This document shows positions 9,207-17,314 of a stretch of 64,000 nt of DNA, in pieces. The notes beneath the pieces are model-generated. The model was not told the origin of the DNA. It saw nothing but the letters and a program-made list of their open reading frames with translations, and ran no database searches. Source of the DNA: Chitinophagaceae bacterium 26-R-25 (GTDB taxonomy: Bacteria > Bacteroidota > Bacteroidia > Chitinophagales > Chitinophagaceae); contig JARWSJ010000001.1 of the NCBI GenBank assembly GCA_029906195.1, positions 1,922,001 through 1,986,000 of the forward strand. Direction: 5' to 3'. Positions within the stretch are counted from its first letter, which is position 1. Every line of letters begins with the position of its first letter. The position numbers and the translations under genes are program-made.

Positions 9207-9631
9207 GCTCCCTCTCCCCATGCCGTAATAACAAGCCTCCTGCTACCTCCGTAGTTTCGGTGTTCGCACAAATAAATACCCTGCCATGTGCCCAAAGCAA
9301 AGCGGCCATTGCGTATCGGTATCATTACAGAACTGCCTAACAGTGCAGCTTTGAGATGCGCCGGCATATCATCGGAGCCTTCGTCATTGTGCATATAATC
9401 AGGATCGTTCTCGGGAACCGCTTTATTGAACCATGTTTCGAAATCTTTTCTAACGGTAGGATCAGCATTTTCATTGATGGTAAGTGACGCCGAAGTGTGT
9501 TGAATGAACACCTGGCACATTCCTGTTTTCAATTCACCAATCGCAGGCAACGCCCTGAGCACTTCACCGGTGATCAAATGAAAACCGCGGCGTTTCTCCG
9601 GCAGTTCGATTATTTGCTGAAACATTTTCAT
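9200..9631 (-). CDS. yjbQ: YjbQ/UPF0047 family protein (secondary thiamine-phosphate synthase family)
   Basis: The 143-residue product matches the compact UPF0047 fold throughout. It has the conserved 'QHTSASLTINENADP' block (residues 46-60), 'HNDEGSDDMPAHLKAAL' with the metal-ligand histidines, and the C-terminal 'LGTWQGIYLCEHR'. Members have weak thiamine-phosphate synthase activity when tested; the physiological role is unsettled. The start at 9631 is shown, but an ATG at 9625 (MFQQ) is equally good. The stop codon and last two residues (AE) fall in a type B repeat. Confidence 0.93.
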   Translation of the reverse strand: MKMFQQIIELPEKRRGFHLITGEVLRALPAIGELKTGMCQVFIQHTSASLTINENADPTVRKDFETWFNKAVPENDPDYMHNDEGSDDMPAHLKAALLGSSVMIPIRNGRFALGTWQGIYLCEHRNYGGSRRLVITAWGEGAE

Positions 9632-9650
9632 GGAATAAAGAAAAGGAAAA

Positions 9651-9812
9651 TCAATTAAGAATTAGGAATTAAGAATTATGAATTGTTTTAGGTCGACGGC
9701 TGCAATTGAATGGTAGTTGTTAATATGGCGTGAAGTCTTTTTTGGGAAATCCGTATCACAGAAAGAATTCTTAATTCTTAATTCTTAATTCTTAATTCCT
9801 AATTCTTAATTG
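9651..9812. repeat. Type A inverted repeat between divergent genes
   Basis: Left arm 9651-9685 (AATTAAG and AATTAGG units) and right arm 9765-9812 (AATTCTT units). It lies between divergent yjbQ and the hydrolase gene. A TTG codon inside the right arm at 9810 opens the hydrolase frame but is unlikely to be its start. Confidence 0.83.
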
Positions 9813-9839
9813 TTTAAATTTAATCACAACAACACCATT

Positions 9840-10727
9840 ATGGAAAACATAAAAAAAGAAGACGTCAAACAGGAAGTATTTGACCTGTATGATGACTATG
9901 CACATGACCGAATAAACAGGCGCGACTTTGTAGCAAAGCTTTCTACATATGCCGTTGGAGGTCTTACGGTTACTTCACTCATGAGTTTTCTGATGCCGGA
10001 CTATAAGAGCACGTTGCAAACCACAGCCAATGATCCGCGCATCAAATCTGAATACATCAATTACCAGTCACCCAAAGGCGGCGGCACCATCAAAGCCCTG
10101 TTGTCAATGCCAGCCGACACTACCGGCAAACTTGGCGGCGTAGTGGTGGTGCATGAAAATCGCGGGCTAAATCCGTATATAGAAGATGTGGGCAGAAGAG
10201 TTGCTCTAGCTGGATTCATTTCCATTGCGCCAGATGCACTGACTCCTCTCGGCGGCTATCCCGGCAATGATGACAAGGGCCGTGAAATGCAGGCTAAACG
10301 GGACAAAAATGAAATGCTCGAAGATTTCATTGCAGCATTTGATTACTTAAAAAATCACAAAGACTGTAATGGTAAAGTGGGCGCTGTTGGATTTTGTTTT
10401 GGCGGTTGGATCGCCAATATGATGGCAGTTCGAATTCCAGATTTATCTGCAGCCGTTCCTTTTTATGGGGGACAACCGGCAGCCGATGATGTGGCGAAAA
10501 TAAAGGCCCCGCTCCTGCTCCACTATGCAGGACTTGATACAAGAGTAAACGAAGGCTGGCCCGCCTACGAAGAAGCGTTGAAGGCAAATAAAAAAGAATA
10601 CACTGCTTACACCTATGCGAATGTCAATCATGGTTTTCACAACGATACGACACCGCGTTACGATAACCCTGCCGCAGAACTCGCATGGCAAAGGACGATT
10701 GATTTCTTTAATCAGAAACTCAAGTAA
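9840..10727 (+). CDS. Dienelactone hydrolase family alpha/beta-hydrolase with Tat-like signal
   Basis: Starting at the ATG at 9840 (MENIKKEDV) the protein has 295 residues. After about 25 residues a twin-arginine-like segment occurs ([19 protein letters not shown]), suggesting export in folded form. The hydrolase domain carries the dienelactone hydrolase signatures '[16 protein letters not shown]', the nucleophile elbow GFCFGGW (Cys, not Ser), the acid in 'YAGLDTRVN' and the His in 'NVNHGFHND'. The family hydrolyses lactones or esters; the actual substrate is unknown. A type D hairpin follows immediately after the stop. Confidence 0.9.
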   Translation: MENIKKEDVKQEVFDLYDDYAHDRINRRDFVAKLSTYAVGGLTVTSLMSFLMPDYKSTLQTTANDPRIKSEYINYQSPKGGGTIKALLSMPADTTGKLGGVVVVHENRGLNPYIEDVGRRVALAGFISIAPDALTPLGGYPGNDDKGREMQAKRDKNEMLEDFIAAFDYLKNHKDCNGKVGAVGFCFGGWIANMMAVRIPDLSAAVPFYGGQPAADDVAKIKAPLLLHYAGLDTRVNEGWPAYEEALKANKKEYTAYTYANVNHGFHNDTTPRYDNPAAELAWQRTIDFFNQKLK

Positions 10728-10812
10728 GCTCAATGCTGAATGCCTAACGCTTAACGCAGGGTGCACTCCGCATTAAGCGTTAAGCGTTAGGCCTTCTGCA
10801 TTAAGCATAAGC
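10728..10812. repeat. Type D inverted repeat (7-base period, TTAACGC/GCGTTAA)
   Basis: The left arm at 10728-10758 has AATGCCTAACGCTTAACGC-like units. The right arm at 10769-10812 has GCATTAAGCGTTAAGCGTT-like units. The arms pair well around a 10-base loop, directly downstream of the hydrolase stop and upstream of the next gene's promoter. Confidence 0.85.
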
Positions 10813-10818
10813 ATTCAC

Positions 10819-10826
10819 TATATTTG
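10819..10826 (+). promoter_or_regulatory. Bacteroidota -7 promoter box (TATATTTG)
   Basis: An exact TAnnTTTG match 33 bases upstream of the ATG at 10859. It gives a leader of about 25 nt. No clear -33 box was found. Confidence 0.55.
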
Positions 10827-10858
10827 TGCTGTAAGTATTCAAAAAACAGCAGGGCATT

Positions 10859-11770
10859 ATGTTGAAAAGGAAAGATCGCAGCCTGATGAAATTTATTTTT
10901 TTCGGCAATTACTTTTATGGTCTTTGCGCCGTCGCTCTTTCTATTGAAGCAAGCCTGCAGCAGGAGTTTCCGTTGAATACTGTTCCCTATTATCTTTTAG
11001 TAACAGCTCTCACTATTCTTTATTATACCAAAGCTTACATAACCGACAACGCACACAACAGCACCAACATAAGATCCGTATGGTACGCTGCGAATGCAAA
11101 ACTTATTTTTTATTGCCAGCTTGTGTTGTACACGGTTTGCGTGGTTTGCGGGTTGATCGTATTTCCCTTAAAAGAACTTACCAGCATAACCGTACCTGAA
11201 TGGTTCCTGATCGCTTTGGTGCCGGTGGCGGGCTTGATGTACTATGGCATCAACTTACGCACTACAAAAGCCTACAATCTTAGAAGCGTTGGCTGGCTGA
11301 AACCTTTTATGATCGGTTTTGTATGGGCTGGAATGGTGACTATCTACCCGGTCCTGTATTATTGCATCACCCATAATATCAATTACGACATTACATGGGT
11401 CAAGTTTTTTTTGTTTGTAAAAAACTTAATGTTCATAACGGTGCTTTGTATTTTGTTCGACATTAAGGATTATGCCACCGATCACAACCTGCAGCTGAAA
11501 ACCTTTGTAGTAAAGGCAGGTCTGCGCAAAACGATTTTTTACATCGTCATTCCTCTAAGCATTGTTGGTCTGGGCTCCTTTATCATTTATGCGTTCAGCC
11601 GCCAATTTGGAGTAATGAAAATCCTGATAAACACCATACCATTCATCTTACTTATTACTGTGGCATACTCGCTGCATAACCGCAGATCCATCTTCTATTA
11701 TCTCGTTGTCATTGACGGGTTGATGTTGGCAAAAGCCCTGTGCGGGATTGTGGCGATGAAGTTCTTCTAG
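10859..11770 (+). CDS. UbiA-like prenyltransferase-family membrane protein (motif 1 degenerate)
   Basis: A 303-residue, highly hydrophobic protein with about eight or nine predicted membrane helices. The stretch 'LFDIKDYATDHNLQLKTFVVKAGLRKT' around residues 198-225 resembles the second aspartate-rich motif of UbiA prenyltransferases (DxxDxxxD followed by a threonine-containing loop). The first motif, normally NDxxDxxxD, is not recognisable; 'YITDNAHNSTNIR' near residue 60 may be a divergent version. It could be an active enzyme for an unusual acceptor or a family member that has lost catalysis. It stands alone, with its own -7 box and a type D hairpin after the stop. Confidence 0.6.
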   Translation: MLKRKDRSLMKFIFFGNYFYGLCAVALSIEASLQQEFPLNTVPYYLLVTALTILYYTKAYITDNAHNSTNIRSVWYAANAKLIFYCQLVLYTVCVVCGLIVFPLKELTSITVPEWFLIALVPVAGLMYYGINLRTTKAYNLRSVGWLKPFMIGFVWAGMVTIYPVLYYCITHNINYDITWVKFFLFVKNLMFITVLCILFDIKDYATDHNLQLKTFVVKAGLRKTIFYIVIPLSIVGLGSFIIYAFSRQFGVMKILINTIPFILLITVAYSLHNRRSIFYYLVVIDGLMLAKALCGIVAMKFF

Positions 11771-11846
11771 AGGCTTAATGCTAAAGGCTTAACGCCTAAC
11801 GCAAGAATCTCCGCGTTTAGCGTTAAGCCTTTGGCATTAAGCATTA
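11771..11846. repeat. Type D inverted repeat, near-perfect hairpin
   Basis: Left arm 11771-11802 and right arm 11813-11846 pair almost completely (AATGCTAAAGGCTTAACGC opposite GCGTTAAGCCTTTGGCATT) around a loop of about 10 bases. It lies between convergent genes (the UbiA-like gene and rhodanese). Six A's follow on the plus strand, so the minus-strand reading has a T-run before it, not after it. Confidence 0.88.
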
Positions 11847-11914
11847 AAAAAGCGTCACCACTCTCGCTGCTTGCAGCAATAAGCAATGACGCCCTATTAA
11901 TTACTAATTATTAA

Positions 11915-12238
11915 TTACTTCACGATTTTCTCGTCGCCAAACTTTTCCTGCCACGCCAAAATGCCACCTTCTATATTCACGGTGTTTGTGAAACCCATTG
12001 TTTCTAGGAACATCGCGGCAGTAGCACTTCTTTTGCCGCTGCGGCAGTGAATGAACAATTCTTCGTCTTTCAGGTTTTCGATCTCATCGATCTCCATTGC
12101 CTGTATTTTTCCCAAAGGAATCAACTGCACGCCGAGGTTTGCTTCGGCATATTCGTTTGGCTCGCGCACGTCAATCACATGCAGCTTTTCGCCTGCATCA
12201 AGTTTTGCTTTTAGTTCTTCAACTGTAATATTTCTCAT
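11915..12238 (-). CDS. Rhodanese-like domain protein
   Basis: The 107-residue single-domain protein contains the fold markers 'VIDVREPNEYAEANL' (residues 21-35) and the active loop 'IHCRSGKRSA' (63-72), with Cys65 as the persulfide-forming residue. Six-residue loops of this kind (CRSGKRS) are typical of small sulfurtransferases that accept sulfane sulfur. No signal peptide, so cytoplasmic. It is 16 bases downstream of the PASTA gene on the same strand, so probably co-transcribed, though no functional link is evident. The stop is followed by AT-rich TAATTA units. Confidence 0.93.
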   Translation of the reverse strand: MRNITVEELKAKLDAGEKLHVIDVREPNEYAEANLGVQLIPLGKIQAMEIDEIENLKDEELFIHCRSGKRSATAAMFLETMGFTNTVNIEGGILAWQEKFGDEKIVK

Positions 12239-12254
12239 AATAAAACTTTAATCG

Positions 12255-13076
12255 TTAATAAGAAGACCCGTCATTCTGTTGGTTTGCAGCAGTCGTATCG
12301 CGCACAGGCTTTTCGGTTTGTAACCAAATATCGATCATTTGTCCCGCCCTGATCCTGCTTACCCTTCCATCTGGAGTATAATGTTTCGGCTCCTGGTCAT
12401 AAATATACGCATTGGCTGAATCAGTAACGCCTGGTTTATAAACAGCTGACCCAAAACTAATGCCCACCACACCAAGTTTTGCTTTGGCCTCGTTAAACGT
12501 CATGCCTGTCAAATCCGGCACTGCAAGATCAATACCCGAAGGTCCGCCACTTAAAGTTAGAGATATCTCCGAGCCCATTGGCAACTTGGTTCCCGGTTGC
12601 ACTTCTTTTCCGTCCACCGATTGATTCAATACAGTGTTTCTTGTAAAGTCCGGCTTATAGAGCGTATCTCCCATTTTGAAGCCAAATTGCCTGATCACTA
12701 TCTCTGCATTTCTAAAACTCATCCCCACGAGGTTCGGCATTACCACATCCGGTGGCACCGTTCTGTTGATGGTGAGGAACACCGTTCTGTTGACCTTTAC
12801 CAATTCATCCGCGTCGGGAAACTGGCGCAGGACAACGCTTGGCTTAACCGTATCGCGATAAACGGAATCCTGTATTTCTACCTCAAAACCTTGCAGCTCC
12901 AATGATCGCTTAGCTTCGTCGTAAGTTTTTCCGGTAACGGATGGGATGCGCAAAACCTTTCCATGTTTGGTGAAAAAGTTGAGGGATGACAGCACCAGCA
13001 AGATCAGCACCACGCCCAGCACAAATGCTGCGACTATATTGACCCAAAGCGGTTTATTTGTAAGGAATTTAAACAC
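12255..13076 (-). CDS. PASTA-domain membrane protein
   Basis: The 273-residue protein has a short cytoplasmic N-terminus, one membrane helix (residues 11-34, 'VNIVAAFVLGVVLILLVLSSL') and three PASTA repeats outside the membrane. The repeats begin near residues 42 ('IPSVTGKTYDEAKRSL'), 113 ('MPNLVGMSFRNAEIVI') and 186 ('VPDLTGMTFNEAKAKL'). A short hydrophilic tail follows. PASTA repeats bind peptidoglycan fragments or sit on septal penicillin-binding proteins and Ser/Thr kinases; here no enzymatic domain is attached. The neighbour upstream is ddl, a peptidoglycan-precursor gene, which supports a cell-wall role. Confidence 0.92.
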   Translation of the reverse strand: MFKFLTNKPLWVNIVAAFVLGVVLILLVLSSLNFFTKHGKVLRIPSVTGKTYDEAKRSLELQGFEVEIQDSVYRDTVKPSVVLRQFPDADELVKVNRTVFLTINRTVPPDVVMPNLVGMSFRNAEIVIRQFGFKMGDTLYKPDFTRNTVLNQSVDGKEVQPGTKLPMGSEISLTLSGGPSGIDLAVPDLTGMTFNEAKAKLGVVGISFGSAVYKPGVTDSANAYIYDQEPKHYTPDGRVSRIRAGQMIDIWLQTEKPVRDTTAANQQNDGSSY

Positions 13077-13142
13077 AATAACTTGGTTTTGTTTTCATGG
13101 ATTATTCAATGTGCGCCCAAAGAAATGAAAAAAAGCTTGAAA

Positions 13143-13248
13143 GGCCTAATGCGGAATGCCAAACGCAGAACGCCAAATGCTGAACGCTTAACGCAATGGT
13201 TCAATGTTGGAGACCCCGGCGTTCAGCTCTAGGCGTTTAGCGTTTAGC
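13143..13248. repeat. Type D inverted repeat overlapping the ddl 3' end
   Basis: The left arm at 13143-13195 carries AACGC-containing units. The right arm at 13221-13248 carries GCGTTTAG units. The right arm covers the ddl stop codon (13237-13239) and its last three codons. Confidence 0.83.
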
Positions 13249-14226
13249 TCCCAACGCTTCCTCCAACAACGCTGTATAAAAATCCTTCAGTTCCATTCCG
13301 GCGGCACGCACCTGCTGTGGCACGAGGCTTTCACCGGTTTGGCCGGGAACCGTATTAATTTCGAGCATGTATGGCTCGCCTTTGGATTCGTTGTAAATGA
13401 AGTCTATGCGCACTACACCCCGGCAGTTGAACACTTCGTATACTTTTTTGGCGGTGTACCTTACTTTTTCCGCGATCGATTCGTCCACAACAGCGGGAGT
13501 AATTTCTTCGCTGAGGCCCTGGTATTTGGCTTCAAAATCGAAAAATTCTTTCTTACTTTTTACCTCTGTAAACGGCAGCGTTTTGATTTCACCTTTTGTT
13601 TTATAAACGCCTATGGTAAATTCCCTTCCGGAAATAAACTCTTCTACCAGTATCTGATCATCTTCTTTAAATGCTTTTTCCAACGCAGCAGCCATGTCCT
13701 CTCTGTTGTTCACTTTGCTCATGCCAATGCTGGAGCCGCCGTTGTTTGGTTTTACAAATACCGGCAATTGCAATAGTGAGCTCACCACAGATGGTTCAAT
13801 GCCTGTATGCTTGAACAAATGCAAACTTTTTGCCACGTTGATTCCGGCAAAAGCCGCAACGGCAACGGTATATCGCTTGTTAAATGTAAGTGCCGAAGTA
13901 GCTGCATCGCATGAAGTGTAAGGAATATTCATCAGGTCAAAATACCCCTGCAACTTTCCATCTTCACCCGGCGTTCCGTGAATGCCTATAAACACGGCCT
14001 GGAACCTTATTTTTTCGCCATTGATAGTGACAGAAAAGTCGTTTTTGTCTACCGCTATTTTTTCACCCTTATTGCTTTCATACATCCAGCCGTCTGGTCT
14101 GATGTCAATTTTGTAAACGTTAAATTTTTCTTTGTCCAGATTTTTTTCAATGGTAATGGCACTCATATAAGAAATCTGTGCCTCTCCGGAATACCCCCCT
14201 GTTACAAAAGCGATGTTCGGCTTCAT
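13237..14226 (-). CDS. ddl: D-alanine--D-alanine ligase
   Basis: The 329-residue ATP-grasp enzyme joins two D-alanines to make the terminal dipeptide of peptidoglycan precursors. Visible signatures are 'FVTGGYSGEAQISYMSA' near the N-terminus (the HG motif of the family is replaced by YSGEAQIS), 'IGIHGTPGEDGKLQGYFDLMNIPYTSC' (residues 79-105), 'VKPNNGGSSIGMSKV' (ATP-binding loop) and 'VVRIDFIYNE...YMLEINTVPGQTGESLVPQQ' (metal and D-Ala binding). Length is normal for Bacteroidota Ddl. The final residues AKR and the stop come from a type D repeat, so the C-terminal tail is repeat-derived. No murF or other mur gene is adjacent. Confidence 0.95.
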   Translation of the reverse strand: MKPNIAFVTGGYSGEAQISYMSAITIEKNLDKEKFNVYKIDIRPDGWMYESNKGEKIAVDKNDFSVTINGEKIRFQAVFIGIHGTPGEDGKLQGYFDLMNIPYTSCDAATSALTFNKRYTVAVAAFAGINVAKSLHLFKHTGIEPSVVSSLLQLPVFVKPNNGGSSIGMSKVNNREDMAAALEKAFKEDDQILVEEFISGREFTIGVYKTKGEIKTLPFTEVKSKKEFFDFEAKYQGLSEEITPAVVDESIAEKVRYTAKKVYEVFNCRGVVRIDFIYNESKGEPYMLEINTVPGQTGESLVPQQVRAAGMELKDFYTALLEEALGAKR

Positions 14227-14343
14227 TAAATAATTGGTTTGCTATTGGGTGAAATAATGTTCGTTTAATCATCAAATATCAAACCTAAAATGGAAGTGGA
14301 AAAAAAAAGTTGGCGGAGTTGCTGATGATTGAAGCCTCAAAAA

Positions 14344-14434
14344 ATGTACGATGTACGAAGTACGGTGTACGAAAGCCATTAGAATGCTACGTACTAACGA
14401 ATTTCGTACATCGTACCCCGTACATCGTACATCA
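14344..14434. repeat. Type E inverted repeat (7-base period, GTACGAA/TTCGTAC)
   Basis: Left arm 14344-14374 reads as four consecutive 7-mers GTACGAT, GTACGAA, GTACGGT, GTACGAA. Right arm 14402-14434 is the corresponding complement. Loop of about 27 bases. The element lies between the FKBP gene's 3' end and ddl. Confidence 0.88.
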
Positions 14435-14454
14435 ACCCAACTGGTTACCGGCAA

Positions 14455-14481
14455 CAAAAAAACACCGACAAACGCCGGTGC
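14455..14481 (-). terminator. Intrinsic terminator of the FKBP gene
   Basis: On the minus strand a short stem (CACCG with CGGTG, 8-base loop) is followed by seven T's. It lies 25 bases after the stop of the FKBP gene. Confidence 0.75.
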
Positions 14482-14505
14482 TTTCGAAATCTTATTTAAA
14501 AGAGA

Positions 14506-15444
14506 TTATTTTTTTGCTTTTGCTGCAGCAGAGTCATGCGCATGTGGCATTTCAAACTGTGGAGCAACTTTAGGAGCTGGAGCTTTGTCAGCAACATCTT
14601 CAACATCTACATCGAATACCAATGATTCGAATGGTTTGCCGCCAGGACCAGGCTGAGGACCGTAAGCAAGGAAACCAGGGATGTACAATGTAGCTTTACC
14701 ACCTTTTTTCAACAATCTCAAACCTTCGTCCCAACCGTTGATCACTTGATGCTGACCAATAGTGAAACCGAATGCAGGTTTTTCTGCACCTCTGTTGTTC
14801 TCAAATTCTTTATCTGTATCAAACAATTTACCAGTGTATCTTACTGATACGTATTTGCCAGAATCAATTGCAGAACCTTCACCCGGATTTTGTATTACTA
14901 CAAATGTTCCTTTACCTGTTTTTTGTGCATTGTTGATGCCTTTGCTTTTCAATTTAGCCTCAATTGCAGAAACTTGTTTATCGCCAATTGCATTCATCTC
15001 TTTTTCACGATCTGCACGTACAGCTTCTTCGTTTGCCATGATATCTTCTACTTTGAAATTCAGGTACAGTTTGTCACCTTTTTTCAAGATAGAACCACCT
15101 GCCATTGGCATTTTATTCAAAATAGTATCAGCGAACTGCAATATTACAACGCTATCACCTTTGTGCAGCAAACGGAAAATTTCGGTTGGTTGATAATTTG
15201 CGGCACCGCTGTCAGCTTGCGCATACACAGGCATTGTTTTGTACGAATCTGCCAAAACAGAATCGTTTATTTTTTGAACGTAATTAATTTTCAATACCTC
15301 GCCAATTTTCACTTGCGGACCGCTACCCTGTTTCACGATCTTGTACATTAACCCGCTCGCAGTTTTTTTATAGCCTGCGTTGTTGCATGCTGTCAAACCC
15401 AATACTGCAGCAGCCGCTACAGCAATCGATGTAATTTTTGTCAT
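14506..15444 (-). CDS. FKBP-type peptidyl-prolyl isomerase lipoprotein with tandem FKBP domains
   Basis: Starting at the ATG at 15444, a lipoprotein signal (MTKITSIAVAAAAVLGLTAC, Cys20) is followed by two FKBP-like domains. The first, about residues 30-135, is divergent and lacks most active-site aromatics. The second, about 185-285, keeps the family pattern ('VSVRYTGKL', 'FEFTIG'-like 'FGFTIGQHQVINGWDEGL', 'ATLYIPGFLAYGPQ', 'LVFDVDVEDV'). The product should be anchored in the periplasmic leaflet and act as a folding catalyst or chaperone for exported proteins. An in-frame ATG at 15477 adds 11 residues that fit a signal peptide poorly. It is 13 bases downstream of the DHH phosphoesterase gene and likely shares its transcript. 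Confidence 0.9.
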   Translation of the reverse strand: MTKITSIAVAAAAVLGLTACNNAGYKKTASGLMYKIVKQGSGPQVKIGEVLKINYVQKINDSVLADSYKTMPVYAQADSGAANYQPTEIFRLLHKGDSVVILQFADTILNKMPMAGGSILKKGDKLYLNFKVEDIMANEEAVRADREKEMNAIGDKQVSAIEAKLKSKGINNAQKTGKGTFVVIQNPGEGSAIDSGKYVSVRYTGKLFDTDKEFENNRGAEKPAFGFTIGQHQVINGWDEGLRLLKKGGKATLYIPGFLAYGPQPGPGGKPFESLVFDVDVEDVADKAPAPKVAPQFEMPHAHDSAAAKAKK

Positions 15445-15457
15445 TTTTTGTTTATTG

Positions 15458-16471
15458 TTATTGCAATTGTAAAGCATTTTCTTTAACTGCTTGTTTAAAT
15501 TTTTTTACAGTTTGATCGAGAGAGTCGTTCGTATGGCCGCCTGCCGCGTTAAAGTGGCCGCCGCCTTCAAAGTACTTCCGGGCAAACGTATTCACGTCTA
15601 CATTTCCTTTGCTACGGAAGCTCCATTTGCGTTCTTCATCCCTGTCAATTACCAGGCCAACCATTTTAATACCCTGGATGCTGAGCGGAAAATTCACCAG
15701 GCCCTCAGTATCTCCTGTTTTTATTTCAAAACGCAACAGATCGCCTTTAGAAATAGCGATCAAAGCAGTATTGTATTCGTACATGATCTCCATTCTATTG
15801 GAAAGAACATGTCCAATAAATCGAAGCCTGTTTTCGAGATAATTATCGTAAATATTTTCGTGTACCTGCGTGTGTTGAAGGCCAACTTCTTTCAGGTGTG
15901 CCACCATTGTATGAACACCTGCCGTTGCAGCAGGGAAACGGAAAGATCCCGTATCGCCAATCACGCCTGCATAAAGACATTCCGCCATGTCGATGTTTAT
16001 TTTATCTCCATGACCGCTGCCCACGATAAAGTCGTACACCATTTCCGAAGTAGAGCTTTTGCTGGTATCGCTAACACCATAATCGAAAGATTCAACTTCC
16101 GGCTGCTGGTGATGATCGATCAGCATTTTTACGCATTTCAGCTCTTTTAAAGGAGCCGCGAGCGTTTTGGTGCGTGGCAATGTGTTGAAATCAAGGCAAA
16201 AAAGCCACTCAGCTTGCTGCAAAATACCTGGCACTTCCGCTCTGCCCTTTTGGCTTTCGAAATCGAGTACAGTATCGCAACCCGGCATCCAATTTAGGAA
16301 TCCCGCCCAGTTTGTAGGCGAAATAACTGTTACGGTATGCCCGAACTGCCTTAAAAAATGATATAACGCGAGTGAAGAACCCATGGCATCAGGATCTGGT
16401 TTCTGATGCATGGTAATGACCACTTTGCGTGGTGAGGTCAGCTGGTTGTATATTTCCTGTATGGGTTTCAT
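15458..16471 (-). CDS. nrnA: DHH/DHHA1 phosphoesterase, NrnA-like (oligoribonuclease / pAp phosphatase)
   Basis: The 337-residue product has the DHH family motifs in order: 'HQKPDPDAMGSS' (residues 22-33), 'CLDFNT' (about 92), 'LIDHHQQP' (about 117, the namesake DHH), 'GVIGDTGSFRFPA' (about 168) and the C-terminal DHHA1 motif 'GGGHFNAAGGH'. NrnA enzymes degrade 2-5 nt RNA fragments and dephosphorylate 3'-phosphoadenosine 5'-phosphate, replacing Orn in many bacteria. All metal ligands look intact. A clear promoter is upstream and the FKBP gene follows closely. Confidence 0.9.
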   Translation of the reverse strand: MKPIQEIYNQLTSPRKVVITMHQKPDPDAMGSSLALYHFLRQFGHTVTVISPTNWAGFLNWMPGCDTVLDFESQKGRAEVPGILQQAEWLFCLDFNTLPRTKTLAAPLKELKCVKMLIDHHQQPEVESFDYGVSDTSKSSTSEMVYDFIVGSGHGDKINIDMAECLYAGVIGDTGSFRFPAATAGVHTMVAHLKEVGLQHTQVHENIYDNYLENRLRFIGHVLSNRMEIMYEYNTALIAISKGDLLRFEIKTGDTEGLVNFPLSIQGIKMVGLVIDRDEERKWSFRSKGNVDVNTFARKYFEGGGHFNAAGGHTNDSLDQTVKKFKQAVKENALQLQ

Positions 16472-16482
16472 AAAAAGCGCAG

Positions 16483-16514
16483 CGAAGGTAAGCGGAAATG
16501 ATAAATTGTCAAAA
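16483..16514 (-). promoter_or_regulatory. Promoter of the NrnA-like gene (TTTTG, 19 nt, TACCTTCG)
   Basis: On the minus strand, TTTTG (16514-16510) and TACCTTCG (16490-16483, one mismatch to TAnnTTTG) are spaced by exactly 19 nt, the usual -33/-7 spacing in Bacteroidota. The leader to the ATG at 16471 would be very short. Confidence 0.6.
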
Positions 16515-16597
16515 CAAGCTTTGGGACTTGGAAAAAGAGGTTTAATGACTGAGACATAAGGAGTTAACGATTTGTTATTGCGGTTTAAAAGGGGAAC

Positions 16598-16627
16598 GCC
16601 CGCCTGAATGACTTCAGTCGGGCAGGC
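16598..16627. repeat. Type H GC-rich palindrome (variant)
   Basis: A hairpin of about 30 bases, GCCCG...CTGA/TTCAG...CGGGC with a 5-base loop. It resembles the other GC-rich palindromes at 18076, 18754 and 39828. It is next to a type K arm in the 400-base gap before ndk. Confidence 0.6.
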
Positions 16628-16790
16628 AGATTTTCAAGATTGTCATGATTTTTATGGTTTATTAAATAAGATATACTCCGTTTGCAGGAACAATATCAAA
16701 CTATTTTTATCCAATGATTTGACAGGAGATAGTCTTTGGTTAATATTTTTAACAAATCGGCGTCAATCATGAAAATCATGAAAATCTGCG
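16627..16790. repeat. Type K inverted arms (9-base period, CATGAAAAT) around 106 bases of other sequence
   Basis: Left arm 16627-16657 (CAGATTTTCAAGATTGTCAT...) and right arm 16764-16790 (two CATGAAAAT units ending ATCTG) are inverted copies. The 106 bases between them show no ORF and no promoter that I can defend. With the type H palindrome and the type A arm at 16798-16837, these repeats fill most of the 401-base gap between nrnA and ndk. Confidence 0.65.
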
Positions 16791-16797
16791 TTCTTTC

Positions 16798-16837
16798 CTC
16801 TTAATTCTTAATGCCTAATTCTTAATTTCTAATTATT
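16798..16837. repeat. Type A single arm upstream of ndk
   Basis: Four or five AATTCTT/AATTTCT units with no matching left arm nearby. It ends five bases before the ndk -7 box. Confidence 0.75.
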
Positions 16838-16842
16838 CCGTC

Positions 16843-16850
16843 TATATTTG
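16843..16850 (+). promoter_or_regulatory. ndk -7 promoter box (TATATTTG)
   Basis: Exact TAnnTTTG match, 22 bases upstream of the ndk ATG. Predicted leader of about 15 nt. Confidence 0.6.
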
Positions 16851-16872
16851 CGGCCTCAAACAAAAAAGTGAT

Positions 16873-17289
16873 ATGAGCAACAGAACATTTACTATGATTA
16901 AGCCTGATGCTATGAAAAATGGCCACGCAGGTGCAATTTTAGATAGAATCATTAAAGAAGGATATCGCATTGTCGCGTTGAAACAAACAAAACTTTCTGC
17001 TGAAAAAGCTGGTGAGTTTTACGCAGTACACGCCGCAAGACCTTTCTACGGTGAGTTGGTAGAATTTATGAGCAGCGGCATTATCATTGCTGCTATTCTT
17101 GAAAAAGAAAATGCTGTGGCTTCATTCCGTACTTTGATCGGAGCAACTGACCCGGCTAAAGCTGACGAAGGTACTATCAGAAAATTGTACGCTACTTCGC
17201 TTGGTGAAAACGCTGTTCACGGTAGCGACAGCGACGAAAACGCTGAAATCGAAGGTAACTTCTTCTTCTCTGGTTTAGAGAAATTCTAA
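16873..17289 (+). CDS. ndk: Nucleoside diphosphate kinase
   Basis: The 138-residue enzyme is of standard length. It transfers the gamma-phosphate between nucleoside triphosphates and diphosphates through a phosphohistidine. Signatures are '[17 protein letters not shown]' at the N-terminus and '[15 protein letters not shown]' near residues 112-126, with the catalytic His in NAVHGSDS. It is monocistronic: own -7 box 22 bases upstream and an intrinsic terminator 25 bases after the stop. Codons are strongly biased, as expected for a highly expressed gene. Confidence 0.98.
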   Translation: MSNRTFTMIKPDAMKNGHAGAILDRIIKEGYRIVALKQTKLSAEKAGEFYAVHAARPFYGELVEFMSSGIIIAAILEKENAVASFRTLIGATDPAKADEGTIRKLYATSLGENAVHGSDSDENAEIEGNFFFSGLEKF

Positions 17290-17314
17290 TTATAGAAACA
17301 GTAAGTTTTTTTAG

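Noticed and set aside
9810-9839. TTG start for the hydrolase gene inside a type A repeat.
   Set aside because: The ATG at 9840 gives a complete protein, and the extra ten residues would be repeat-encoded.
13204-13776. Plus-strand frame of 190 codons opposite ddl.
   Set aside because: It is a shadow of ddl, which has full family signatures on the other strand; the shadow translation shows no domain or signal.
15491-16150. Plus-strand frame of 219 codons opposite the NrnA-like gene.
   Set aside because: The NrnA-like gene has all DHH motifs; the opposite frame has none and lacks a promoter.
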